DNA from: Zopfochytrium polystomum
Taxonomy: Eukaryota > Chytridiomycota > Chytridiomycetes > Chytridiales > Chytridiaceae
Length of the DNA: 64,000 nucleotides
Assembly (NCBI GenBank): GCA_025765615.1
Contig: JAIVFJ010000131.1
Span: 78,501 to 142,500, forward strand
Direction of reading: 5' to 3'
How positions within the stretch are numbered: the first letter of the stretch is position 1; every line of letters starts with the position of its first letter. Made by a program: the position numbers and the translations under genes. Positions 44,960 to 55,214 of this stretch are shown here, in pieces. The notes under the pieces were generated by a model that searched no databases, was not told the origin of the DNA, and saw only the letters and a program-made list of their open reading frames with translations.

Positions 44960-47173
44960 ATGCAGAGCGAAGTGATCCATTCGCCGAACGCGCACGACGC
45001 GCGCAAGGCTGGACATCAATCAAAGACCATTGCCAGCCCTGGAACATCAAGCTCGGTGCTGCCATCGGCGTCGGCCGCACCCGGATCTCCAACGAGCCCA
45101 GCGTCGACGCCGGTTGCAAGCAATGGGCGTAAAATACCGTTTGCAGTGATCGTCACGTTCGAAATCCTGCTCTGGTGGGATCTTTTTTTTTTTTTGTTTG
45201 TATCGCCAGGTCTTCTGCCAACATTGAGAATCTTAACGTGACCCCACCTAAATTTCTGTTTGGCCGCGCGGTGGTTAGCGCCCTGTGCGTTGCTGGGACG
45301 CTTATGGCTCTGTCGATCCTCACCTTCAACAAATCGATGAATAGTTGTCTCTCTGCAAGCGAAGACTCGCAGAGCTTCCTAACGACACGCGTCCAGTTCC
45401 GAGTCATCGATTTGGTGGCGAAACAATTTGGTATGAGCGGCGGAGGTGCTGCCGAAAAAAAAAAAGTTGACACCGCTTCGTCCTTCATTTGACACCAACT
45501 ATCAGAAAATATCATGTTGCAGCCAGTTTCCGCCCTGCAAGAAACACTTCGCCTTCAAAATCAAGGGCTTGTTTGTACGTGATGCGATCTCTACATTGGA
45601 GGAACAACCTGCATCTTTCGTTTTCAATTTTTAATGGTTTGAACCACAGCTGTCACGAACTACGACACGCTTTGGAAGTATTTTATATTCCAGCTCAGGA
45701 GCTACCCAGCTGTCGGTCTGCTCTACTACGGAGACGAATCGTACGGTGACTACCTGGGAGTCGAGGTGATTAGTTTCACTGCAAACGTGGATGCCAGAAA
45801 GTATTATATGGACGTGCAGGACATTCGCGGACAGACGGGTGCATCAGTTGAGACTTTCTTGAAGAACAACTACAATTTTTTTTTTTTTTTTGCTCATGGT
45901 CATTTGCTCCCCATCGAAGCGATGCCCACTAAGCTGTGCGCCCAACGGAGTCAACTCTTCTGGATATTACTACTTCAACACCAACGTAACCGCCACAAGT
46001 GCTACCATTGTCGGCTTGTCCACAGTGGTGAGTCTTTTTGAGAAATTATTCCTCGTTACGCGGACGAAACAATTCTTACTGTCGCTGCGTCCAGGAATAC
46101 GGCTACAACGCGAGGTCCCGCCCTTGGTACAAGCAAGCTGCTGCTATTAATTCATCGACGGCAGTTTGGACGTCTCCATACTGTATGCCTCCGGTTTTTT
46201 TTTTTTTTGTATTTTTTTTTTGCACTCATCTTTATCTGAACGACTTGCTCACAACACAGTGTTTGCAAATGGTGTAGATATGGGTATTACTGCTGTGAGT
46301 TTCATTTTTTAAGGCTTTACCCCAAGAACTTTTCAATTCATTTCTGATCATCACATTCCGCAGTCCCTTCCATTATTTTCGAATGGCTTACTTGGGGTGT
46401 TGGCCGCCGACTTGACCCTCAACGACCTTGGGTCTCAGCTCAAGGATATCACCGCGACACTTTCCCCAAACGCATTCCTTTTTGTGTTTTCCACAAGCGG
46501 CGTGCTTTTAGCCGCCAGCAACGAAAACGCGTACGCAACCGTCAAAGCCTCCGACAACACGACCCGAAACCGCATTAAGTACACCAGCGAGTTCACCAAC
46601 CCAACCGCGCTCCTGGTCGCGCAGCTGATAAACCAGACCGCCACGACGCCGAGCGACCTACGCACGCTGCCGTCCACCTACTCCTCCGAGTCGCAAGGGC
46701 TCCTGTACTCGTTCCGCACAGCAACGATCGGCACCGTGCCGACGGGCACCCTGTCCTACGTCGTCGTCGCGGCGGTGCCGACGTCCGACTACACGGCCGA
46801 GCTGGACGCGACACGCGCGAGCATCCTCGCGGAGCTCGGGCGCAACAACGCGGCTATGGGTGCGTCGGCGGCGGCGGTCTCCGTGTTCTTCATGCTGCTG
46901 ACCGTGCCGATGACGGTGCTCTGGATCGGCCGCCCGCTGCGCATGCTTTGCGCGAACATGGCCCAAGTCGCCCAGTACGACTTTACCGGCTTGAAGCAAA
47001 ACGACCGCAACCGCCGCAGCGCCATCGTCGAGGTGTGCATGATCCAGGATGCGTACTGGCACATGGTGCAGAAGTTTGCAAAGGGGATTCAAGAGAACAG
47101 GCAGCTGATGATGCGCGGCTCGAGCGTGACCGAGGTGGCGAATAAGACCACCGCTACCATTGCGCAGGGATGA
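44960..47173 (+). CDS. dCache-domain membrane receptor, apparently truncated after the second membrane segment
   Basis: The start ATG is at 44960. Exons fit as 44960-45138 (or 45174), 45210-45430, 45527-45574, 45650 to about 45870, about 45935-46027, 46095-46182, 46260-46294 and 46364-47173; the 45.9 kb junction is uncertain because of a T15 run. The plan is a disordered cytoplasmic N-terminus, one membrane helix (VVSALCVAGTLMALSIL), an extracellular ligand-binding dCache fold with GLLYYGDESYGDYLGVE, ARSRPWYKQA and LLGVLAADLTL, a second helix (AVSVFFMLLTVPMTVLWI) and a short HAMP-like stretch. Sensor cyclases and kinases of zoosporic fungi share this plan, with an enzymatic domain after it. 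Here the frame stops 13 residues after the polar linker, and mobile DNA follows. The ligand is unknown. Confidence 0.7.
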
Positions 47174-48097
47174 CTTGCCCGTAGTTTCTTCTACTTTCTT
47201 GTGGCTTTTGCGTGTTATTTCTTGTGTGTGATGATTTCTTTTCCTCGCTTATAGAATCTGTTTATCTGTTTTAAAGTTGCACAAGGTGTTTAACCCTTTA
47301 AGGGCTGGTGCCTCTGTGTTGCTGCTGGCACGTTGCCTAGTTCAAGCCTTCGGAAAAAACAAAGGATTCAACAAACGGATGCCCCATAAAAAATGAACCA
47401 CCTTGTTCATAATTGAGAGGGCTTTCTCATTCTACTCTTTGGTCTCAATATATGCAGTACTGAAGCAGCTGCAATCAAAAACAGCGACCGTGCAAGTGGC
47501 AGCATGTTTTTTCCACGGCGCAGTAGTCGTTCAAAACACAACCGAAGTGGTGGAAACTCTGCGGCAGTGAAGAGCAAGGCAAAGAGACCTTACCTTCTAA
47601 GTGACCGTATTTTGCTAATTTTTTTTCTTAAGTGGAAGACCCTGTCAAAGTACATCATTTCTTCATTTTCGCCTGCTGCTCAAAATTTGTTCCCAACAGT
47701 GGGATTTTTCTCTCATTTCAGATGCCCCAAACTTTTGAAGAAAAATAGAGCTCAACCTCCACAGCAAAAGCGTTTCTTCTGCAATTTCGGCTTCTCTGTG
47801 GCCCAGTTTAATCTGCTGTTTATAGAAAATTAATAATGTACACTGTCCCCAAAGCCAGCCAGTTTTTCCCAACATTTTTCTCTTTGAGTGCAAAATGCCC
47901 CTAAGCACACCATCCCAGAAACCTCTGAGCCCATTGAAAATTGATTCTTTAGACTTTTATCTTGTAAAAAAAAATATTTTTATTTAAACTTAACCAAAAA
48001 AATTTCGTATAGGAAGGAGCAGATAGAAGAACAGCTATCAGTTGGCAACGACCATGAGAACTGGCCATTCAAAGTGGAGAAAGATGATTTTCGTAAA

Positions 48098-48203
48098 CAG
48101 TCTGCTCTGAGTGAGTGAGTGGAGGGAGTGAATGAAGAGGAGATGTGTGTTTGTGGGAGGTCTTCTCCCCAACTTGGAGAGAAAGAGAAAAAACTCTGTT
48201 TGA
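48098..48203. repeat. Dispersed repeat, copy 3
   Basis: Close match to 16090-16200: GAGTGAGTGAGTGG, GATGTGTGTTTGTGGG and CTCCCCAACTTGGAGAGA occur in the same order and spacing. Confidence 0.7.
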
Positions 48204-48496
48204 CCGTCAGCAATGTCAGAAGCTTTGCGTTTGAGGTCCCCTCCCAAAGATATGTCCCGCAAAGCACTTCCCAATAAAAAGAGCGATGGCTGCATACGGT
48301 GGAAGTTCTTTGTTTGCTGCTTGATGGACAATGTTACCCTCTCTAAATCAGATCATCCTGGTGCGTCTAAGTTTGTGAATGGGTAATATCAAGACATGCA
48401 TCACGAGCAAAGTAGATGAGATGATGGCACCACGTCCTTGTTTTGTGAGCAACTTTGCATATTGCTATGAACTGATCACCTTTGTCCACACCCCCT

Positions 48497-48934
48497 TCAG
48501 CTGGTTATATAAGATCTTTCTTCATCTGAATCAAAGCCAAACTCGGAGACAAAGCAGGAGGGCTCTGAAGGGGAAGGACAGCGTGATCTGCCATTTCCTG
48601 CATTCTCCTGGTTGAGCTGCGCAGCTTCCTTCTGCTTCAATTTTGCAGCCTTTTTTGCAAACATGTTGATGTTCGTGTAAGCCACTATAAGATTCTGCAT
48701 AGCTTCATTCCAGACAAGATTAAACGCATCCTTCAGAGTAAACATAGTTGGTCTCTTAATAGATTGGCGGGCCTTCTTTGACAAGATTCCAGTGTCATGC
48801 AGAAAGCTGAAAGAGTGCAGAGATCGATGTCCTGAGATAGATTGGATCCACAAGCTTGAATTTGCGATTGATTCAACTTCAATTACACTATCTTCATTTT
48901 GAGGCGTGCCTTTTGCTGCTGGTCTGATCACCAC
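48497..48934 (-). pseudogene. Element-derived remnant reading frame
   Basis: A 145-codon frame without an ATG at its upstream end. Composition looks protein-like, with LKDAFNLVWNEAMQNLIVAYTN followed by a Lys-rich helix and an acidic tail. This pattern is seen at the C-termini of pogo/jerky-type transposases, but the similarity is weak and I do not assign it. Confidence 0.3.
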
Positions 48935-49396
48935 TGTTGCTTGTGCTGCCGGCAGGGATGTTTTGTTCTTGGCCTGATGAAGCAGATGGAGCCGCTGGGA
49001 CTGATGTAGCTGATGGATCTGATGCAGTAGCTGGCAAAAGAGGTGCAGAGCTTGGCGATTTGTTGTTCTCTCTCAGATCAGTCGAGGATCATAGGATGGT
49101 GAGCCAAACAGGATGTTCAACTCAAAAAAGATCAATTTCTCACAAACAAGCACTTCAACTCGTTCACCTTTGGCCTGGAAATATCTCGTTTTTCGTGCCT
49201 AAGCTGTATTGCCTCTGCTCCGCAGAATGCTCGGTGCCTCCTTTTGTTGTTTGCTTGGGAAAGTAGACCGTGATGGTCGATTTTGTGCCATAACCCTCGC
49301 GTTTTTGCACAATCGATCTTCGTTTAGACCGCGAAGTTTTCCTTTTTTTCATTTGAACGAAAATTTCTGTTTTGTTTCTTTCCCCTTTTTTCCCTC

Positions 49397-49647
49397 TGTC
49401 AGAGTACTTCAGCCAGTCCCACAGCCCTATTTCCTGACAAGTCTGGTCACGTGACATGACGTAACCGACCTCGTCATCTACTTCCTTCTCCCTTACTTCT
49501 GTTTCCCACCTTGTTTTCCATTTGGTTCCATTATTCTCCCACCTTTCCATTATGTTCTACTCTCCTGCCTATAAATATGCTCCCAAAAGAAAGGACCCTT
49601 CAAGGAGAAGAAATTGCCAATAGAAAACATCGTGTTATCCTCTCACA
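49397..49647 (+). repeat. 5' LTR
   Basis: Begins TGTCAGAG and ends CTCACA. A TATA box (TATAAATA) lies at 49570-49577, so transcription should start within the last part of the LTR. Confidence 0.95.
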
Positions 49648-49649
49648 TC

Positions 49650-49664
49650 TGGTAGCAGCGGGTA
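49650..49664 (+). other. Probable primer binding site
   Basis: The sequence TGGTAGCAGCGGG starts two bases after the LTR. TGG is the complement of a tRNA CCA end, the usual position and start of a PBS. I cannot name the tRNA. Confidence 0.6.
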
Positions 49665-49702
49665 ACACCGCTTCCTCGACCTTTCCGTCCCACGACCTCA
49701 CC

Positions 49703-50746
49703 ATGAGCGACAACAACACACCTGCCTTCACGCGCTGGCAGCAGCAGCAACAAGCTGCCCAACAAGTGGCCAACGCCCAAGGACTTCCGCAAGCGCACAC
49801 CCAACAACAGTCTACAGCCGTCCCAACGGCTCCTCCAGACCTAGAGCCCCGGAACCGCGACTTCAAGATGCCGTCGATGATGCCCCCTGAGTTCGACGGC
49901 TCGTTCCTTCGCCTTCCCGCCTACGAATGTCAAGCCCGAGTGTCGGAGTACCTCGCCCGTTGCGAAAAATGGTGCCGCCTGTACAACTTCCGTGGCGACG
50001 ACGAGCCCGCGAGGTTCATTTATCACCCGACTTACGTCGAGTGGGTTTCTGCCGGCCTCAAAGGACAAGCCTTCGCGATCTGGCAACGTATCGACGAAGT
50101 CGACCGTGCCATTATGACATGGGAAGACTATAAGACGTGGATCAAGACGAACTTTCTCTCCAAGCTCGCGTTCAACACAGCCTTGATTTCCCTCATTCAC
50201 CTCCGCCAAACAAAATCCGTGCAAGACTACTCGTTCAAGTTCAACACGCTACTCCAATCCCTTGGTGACTCCATCGGCCCTGAAGCTCTCTGCGCGTTAT
50301 TCCGCTCAAACCTCAAGCCGGAGCTCGCCGAACGACCAGAACTCGATGCAATCAAAAATGACCTCGACAAGCTCCAACAAGAGGCTCGACGGCTTGACGA
50401 ACTTCGCTGGAATGGCAAGGAACGTCAAAGACCAAACGGTGGCCGTCCACACTTCCAAGAGCCCCAACCAAGATATTTCGAGGTCGATGACCCAATGGTC
50501 ATTGACAACATTCGCGCCGATTTCTCCAAGCATTCAGGACGCCCTCCGTTCCAAAGTCAACGTGCACGACCTCTCACAAACCGAGAACGCGCCGAATATC
50601 GCGAGAAGGGATGGTGTACCTTCTGCAGATCTCGCAACCATTCCATTCAAAACTGCACAAAGCCCGGCCGACGCTTTGGAACAAACCAGACACCCAACCC
50701 TGACTTGCAGGCTCCGACGAAGACCGCCGGAGCCTCGTCGCAATGA
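49703..50746 (+). CDS. gag: Retrotransposon Gag
   Basis: Gag forms the virus-like particle and binds element RNA. The first good ATG after the LTR is at 49703, giving about 347 residues; the open frame extends upstream. After a Gln-rich start comes a retrotransposon capsid-like region (WQRIDEVDRAIMTWEDYKTW, then LIHLRQTKSVQDYSFKFNTL). Near the C-terminus is one CCHC zinc knuckle, C-x2-C-x4-H-x4-C (CTFCRSRNHSIQNC). Its stop codon overlaps the pol ATG in the sequence ATGA. Confidence 0.9.
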   Translation: MSDNNTPAFTRWQQQQQAAQQVANAQGLPQAHTQQQSTAVPTAPPDLEPRNRDFKMPSMMPPEFDGSFLRLPAYECQARVSEYLARCEKWCRLYNFRGDDEPARFIYHPTYVEWVSAGLKGQAFAIWQRIDEVDRAIMTWEDYKTWIKTNFLSKLAFNTALISLIHLRQTKSVQDYSFKFNTLLQSLGDSIGPEALCALFRSNLKPELAERPELDAIKNDLDKLQQEARRLDELRWNGKERQRPNGGRPHFQEPQPRYFEVDDPMVIDNIRADFSKHSGRPPFQSQRARPLTNRERAEYREKGWCTFCRSRNHSIQNCTKPGRRFGTNQTPNPDLQAPTKTAGASSQ

Positions 50747-53700
50747 GCACTAAAGACCCCGCCTGTCGCGGCCCCGCAGCGACCTTGACAGGCGATGACC
50801 ACGCTGCAAAGGCCTCATACAAGTTGAACCTCTACCATATCTCGAGAAAACCAAATGCCGACCTCCTCGTTGCCCGTGGCCTCCTCAACAAGAACCTCGT
50901 AACCATTTTGATTGACGGCGGCGCAAACCCAAGCTACATAAGCGAAGACCTGGTACCATACAGGAAAAGGGATCGAAACCTCGAAATTTACCTCGCTGAC
51001 GGCGTAAACCGACAGAAAGGATCATATCACCCCAACATCACCTTCACCATCAACAACAAGACTTTCGCGCATGACTTTGTTGCCACTAAGATTGCCTACG
51101 ACATCATTCTTGGAAAGGATTGGCTTAACCTTGTCAACCCGCACATCGACTGGCCATCAAATACAATCACCTTCCGTGACGGTTCTTTCATCACCGCACG
51201 TGCAGCTGGTTGCCCGACTGTCGAGCTTTGTTCTCTCAAGGCATTTCGACGCGCTGTCAAGGGCAACGATGTCTCCTGGGGCGTTCTCTTCAACATCACA
51301 AGGGATCAACCCATCAAGAAAACAACTTCTGCTTCCAACGACGCCGACGCAAAAGCCAGAGCCAACCTCGACCCAACTATCACAAAAATCATCGATGACT
51401 TTCCTGACGTATTCTCCGTGTTTGAAGGCACACCGCCCTCACGCCCAACCGACCACAAGATCAAGCTCGTCGACGAGACCAAACCAGCGCCATTCCGACC
51501 ACTCTACCCCATGAGTGACGAAGAACTTGAAGCCCTCCGAGAAGAATTGGACTTTCTACTGCAACATGGACGCATTCGTCACTCACTCTCGCCGTACGGA
51601 GCCCCCATCTTCTATGTGAAGCAGAAGGACAAGCTTCGTCTCGTGTTTGACTATCGTCTCCTCAACACAAACACGATCAAGGACCGTACTGCCTTACCCA
51701 ACATCACCGAGATGCTGGACCGTCTTCAAGGGGCCCGCTATTTCACGATCATTGACCTTGCATCAGGATACCACCAGATATTGATCGTGGAAGGGGACCG
51801 CCACAAGACCGCCTTTCGGACGAAATACGGCCATTTTGAATGGGTAGTCATGCCGTTTGGCCTCTCAAACGCTCCAGCAACCTTTCAATCAACGATGAAC
51901 CGCATTTTCCTCGACATGATCGACCGATGGCTGACAGTCTACCTCGACGACCTCCTGATCTTTTCCCGCACACTCGAAGAGCATCTTCACCACCTCCGTC
52001 TCGTTCTTCAACGCCTTCACGAGAACTCGCTCCACTGCCGCCTCTCCAAATGTCGTTTTCTCTGCCAAGAAGTCGAGTATCTCGGCCACAACGTCCGCCA
52101 TGGCCAAGTCTCTGTCCTCACTTCGCGAATTGATGCCATTCGCGACTTCGAGCCTCCAGTTTCGTGGACCGACCTCCGCAGTTTTCTCGGCCTTGCCAAC
52201 ACCGTCAACCGCTTCATTTACCGCCAAGCAGAGCTTCTCGCGCCACTCAGCGACCTTCTACGACGCGGTGAAACAATTTCCAAATCAATGCCTTTCGAGT
52301 GGAATTCCGACCTCGCCGACACCTTCGAACGGGTCAAGAGCGTCCTGGCTCAACCCGCCACTCTCGCCCTCTTCGACCCAAGCAAGACAGTCTACCTTAT
52401 GACAGACTGGTCAAAGCAAGCAGTAGGTTCCTGCGTTTTTCAACTCGATGACAACGACCACGAACTCTTCATTGCCTTCGGTTCTCGAAAGTGTAACTCC
52501 TCCGAGAGCAACTACCATCCATACGCTGGCGAAATGCTCGCTCTAGTTGAAGGCCTCAAACAACACCGACAGTATCTCACTGGTACGAAAGTCAAAGTCC
52601 TCACCGACCACCGCTCTCTGCAGCATATCCTGGACCAACCAAAGCTACGTGCTGTTCACCACCGTTGGATCGCAGATATATTGTCCTTCGACTTTGAAAT
52701 CGAGTGGACCCCCGGAAAATGGAACACAATTGCAGACGCCCTCTCTCGTCGACGCTTCGCCAACGACGCCTCAACACAAACCGACGATCTCGCCGTCAAC
52801 GTCCTCACCACTGCAGACTCCATCACCGAAGAAACCTTCCGCCAAGAATCTGTCAACGACCCTGAATTCAAACTCATCACCAACTGCCTGCAGGACCAGC
52901 GACCAACCCCACCTCGCCTCCGCGCCCACCTTCACCGCTACGAACTCCGCGATCAACTGCTTTACTTTCACGACGCAGACACGCCACGCTTATTTGTTCC
53001 CTTCACTCTTCGCAACGACCTTGTGCGCCTCGCCCACGAAGGAACCATCCACGGCAACTGGGAACGCACCTCGGAACGGTTGTCTCGTAATTATCACTGG
53101 CCAAACCTCTTTACCGACGTCCAACGATACGTTCGCACCTGTGACACCTGCCAACGAAACCGCCACATCCGGCACCGCCCATATGGCCTTCTGCACCCAC
53201 ACGCCGTCCCACCACGGCCCTGGCACACCGTTTCCATGGACTTTATAGGCCCGCTCCCAAGCACACCCCACGGTTACAACGCGATCACCGTCGTTGTCGA
53301 CTCCAGCACAAAACGAACACACGCCTGGCCAAGCCGCACGACTGACAACGCTCCCGACACCGCAGCACAATTCCTTTACCACGTTTGGCGCCACCATGGC
53401 CTCCCAAAGCACATCATAAGTGACCGTGACTCCCGCTTCCTCTCGCACTTCTGGTCGACTCTCATGCGCCTGCTTCATGTCAACCTGAAGATTTCGACCT
53501 CGTACCACCCGCAAACAGACGGTCAAACCGAAAACAAGAACGCCTGGATCATTTCCGCCCTCCGTGACTTCGCCAACTGGTCTCAAACCGATTGGGACGA
53601 GCACCTGCACGTTATTGAATTTGGCATCAACGACTCGATCAACACCAGCACTGGCTACACACCCTTCTTCCTCAACACCGGTCAGCACCCGCTTTCGCCA

Positions 53701-54243
53701 CTGAACCTCAGCCTCCCAATTGGCACCGCCAAAACTGTCGACGACCTCGTCGCCCGCCTCCGCATTGCCCAAACGTTTGTTCGCCGTGCCCAAGATCTGC
53801 AGACACTCTACGCCAACCAACACCGCATCGCAACACCCTTCAAGCCCGGCGACCTTGTCCTCGTCTCTGCTCGTGACATTGTTCACCCAAACCAACTGGG
53901 CAGACCTTCCTCCACGCTTGCCGCTCAATTCTATGGCCCATTTCGCATTCTTGACCAAGTTGGAACCTCCTTTCGCCTTGATCTCCCCACCAACTGGCGC
54001 ATCCACCCCGTCTTCCACCCAGAAAAACTTCGCCCATACTTTTGGGACGAGCGCGGCCCTCATCCCCTCGACGCTCTCCCAATCCAGCAACGCACAATAA
54101 AGCGTGTGCTCTCACTTCGACAAGTTCGCCACCAATACCAAGTCCTTGTTGAATGGGAAAACCACCTACCTGTCTTCAACACCTGGCTTCTCCTCACTCC
54201 CTCTCTCCTCTCTGATCTTCGTTCCTCTGGCTTTCTTTCTTGA
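50743..54243 (+). CDS. pol: Retrotransposon Pol: protease, reverse transcriptase, RNase H, integrase
   Basis: About 1,166 residues in one open frame. The aspartic protease motif LIDGGA lies near residue 58. Reverse transcriptase shows VFDYRLLNTN, MPFGLSNAPATFQ and the catalytic YLDD at 400-403. RNase H shows TDWSKQAVG at 554 and the typical DALSRR at 665-670. The integrase zinc-binding residues are H765, H770, C800 and C803, and the catalytic triad is D833, D894 and E930 (SMDFIGPLP, ISDRDSRF, DGQTEN). The last 60 residues (QQRTIKRVLSLRQVRHQYQVLVEW) look like a chromodomain, as in chromoviruses. The ATG overlaps the gag stop, so Pol is probably made by reinitiation or -1 frameshifting. Confidence 0.95.
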   Translation: MSTKDPACRGPAATLTGDDHAAKASYKLNLYHISRKPNADLLVARGLLNKNLVTILIDGGANPSYISEDLVPYRKRDRNLEIYLADGVNRQKGSYHPNITFTINNKTFAHDFVATKIAYDIILGKDWLNLVNPHIDWPSNTITFRDGSFITARAAGCPTVELCSLKAFRRAVKGNDVSWGVLFNITRDQPIKKTTSASNDADAKARANLDPTITKIIDDFPDVFSVFEGTPPSRPTDHKIKLVDETKPAPFRPLYPMSDEELEALREELDFLLQHGRIRHSLSPYGAPIFYVKQKDKLRLVFDYRLLNTNTIKDRTALPNITEMLDRLQGARYFTIIDLASGYHQILIVEGDRHKTAFRTKYGHFEWVVMPFGLSNAPATFQSTMNRIFLDMIDRWLTVYLDDLLIFSRTLEEHLHHLRLVLQRLHENSLHCRLSKCRFLCQEVEYLGHNVRHGQVSVLTSRIDAIRDFEPPVSWTDLRSFLGLANTVNRFIYRQAELLAPLSDLLRRGETISKSMPFEWNSDLADTFERVKSVLAQPATLALFDPSKTVYLMTDWSKQAVGSCVFQLDDNDHELFIAFGSRKCNSSESNYHPYAGEMLALVEGLKQHRQYLTGTKVKVLTDHRSLQHILDQPKLRAVHHRWIADILSFDFEIEWTPGKWNTIADALSRRRFANDASTQTDDLAVNVLTTADSITEETFRQESVNDPEFKLITNCLQDQRPTPPRLRAHLHRYELRDQLLYFHDADTPRLFVPFTLRNDLVRLAHEGTIHGNWERTSERLSRNYHWPNLFTDVQRYVRTCDTCQRNRHIRHRPYGLLHPHAVPPRPWHTVSMDFIGPLPSTPHGYNAITVVVDSSTKRTHAWPSRTTDNAPDTAAQFLYHVWRHHGLPKHIISDRDSRFLSHFWSTLMRLLHVNLKISTSYHPQTDGQTENKNAWIISALRDFANWSQTDWDEHLHVIEFGINDSINTSTGYTPFFLNTGQHPLSPLNLSLPIGTAKTVDDLVARLRIAQTFVRRAQDLQTLYANQHRIATPFKPGDLVLVSARDIVHPNQLGRPSSTLAAQFYGPFRILDQVGTSFRLDLPTNWRIHPVFHPEKLRPYFWDERGPHPLDALPIQQRTIKRVLSLRQVRHQYQVLVEWENHLPVFNTWLLLTPSLLSDLRSSGFLS

Positions 54244-54324
54244 TTTCCTCCCTATTTTCATGACTTCTCTCCTCCCTGTTTTGTGCGTGCGACTGGCTTC
54301 CCTCTTTTCAGAACTTCGTTCTTG

Positions 54325-54332
54325 CGGGGGGG
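54325..54332 (+). other. Probable polypurine tract
   Basis: A run of seven G directly upstream of the 3' LTR start, the position of the plus-strand primer. Confidence 0.6.
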
Positions 54333-54583
54333 TGTCAGAGTACTTCAGCCAGTCCCACAGCCCTATTTCCTGACAAGTCTGGTCACGTGACATGACGTAA
54401 CCGACCTCGTCATCTACTTCCTTCTCCCTTACTTCTGTTTCCCACCTTGTTTTCCATTTGGTTCCATTATTCTCCCACCTTTCCATTATGTTCTACTCTC
54501 CTGCCTATAAATATGCTCCCAAAAGAAAGGACCCTTCAAGGAGAAGAAATTGCCAATAGAAAACATCGTGTTATCCTCTCACA
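54333..54583 (+). repeat. 3' LTR
   Basis: No difference from the 5' LTR was seen in a base-by-base reading of all 251 positions. Confidence 0.95.
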
Positions 54584-54999
54584 CCCTCCCACAATGCCTT
54601 TTTCTTTCCTGCATAGACAAAAGCAAACTTTGACTATTTTTGTTGGTTTTTTGGACAAGCGGCACAACAAAATTTGTGAGAGACGCGCAGCGGAAAAACT
54701 CCGCCCGCCAATTTGACATTTGTTGACGGGAAAAAACAGAAAAAAACAAACGGGAAGCAAGAAAATTTGTGTTTGCGAGAAGCTGTCCCTTTTGGACTGC
54801 CACGCCCGCTTCAAGTAAGACACGGCGCGGCACAAACCAGCATCCCCCCCCAAGTTCGTGACCTATGCCCCTGCCCCTCGGAACGCGGAGTTCAAAGTCT
54901 CCTTCCACTTTCGGAACGCACAGCGCGATGGCTACGAATGGCACACAACCGTCAGTGCCAAACACATCAAAAATTTTGACGGACAAAGCGTCTCCGTCG

Positions 55000-55047
<48 letters not shown>

Positions 55048-55214
55048 TCTCTCTCTCTCTCTCAACGTCTCTCTCTCCTTTACCCCTTGGCACGCCGCCA
55101 AACAGTCAGTCCAGCTATAAAGAGCAAACTCATCCACCACAGCACGCACCTCTTTCCCTTCGCCCTAAACAAAAAAAATACAGCGAGACCCGTGCCGGCT
55201 GGAGGAGACAGACA
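54584..55214. other. Between the retrotransposon and the PHI-1/LRR gene
   Basis: The stretch holds the second CCCTC target copy and a CT/CA microsatellite at about 55005-55068. A coding-looking stretch lies at about 54852-54990 (frame with FKVSFHFRNAQRDGYEWHTT), but it has no clear start or splice sites and no recognised family. Confidence 0.45.

Larger units (their letters stand above)
47174..49391. other. Repeat debris between the receptor and the retrotransposon
   Basis: AT-richer sequence with a copy of the dispersed repeat (48098-48203), a minus-strand remnant frame (48497-48934) and short frames of no recognised origin. There is no kinase or cyclase domain that could complete the receptor. 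Confidence 0.6.
49397..54583 (+). mobile_element. Complete Ty3/gypsy LTR retrotransposon
   Basis: The element is 5,187 bp: 251-bp LTRs at both ends, gag, then pol in the order protease, reverse transcriptase, RNase H, integrase, which is the Ty3/gypsy order. It is flanked by the 5-bp target duplication CCCTC (49392-49396 and 54584-54588). I see no difference between the two LTRs and no stops in either open frame, so it inserted recently. It carries no env-like gene. Confidence 0.95.

Noticed and set aside
45175..45209. 35-nt intron near the start of the Cache receptor
   Set aside because: An alternative donor at 45139 gives a normal 71-nt intron in the same phase, so the short one is less likely.
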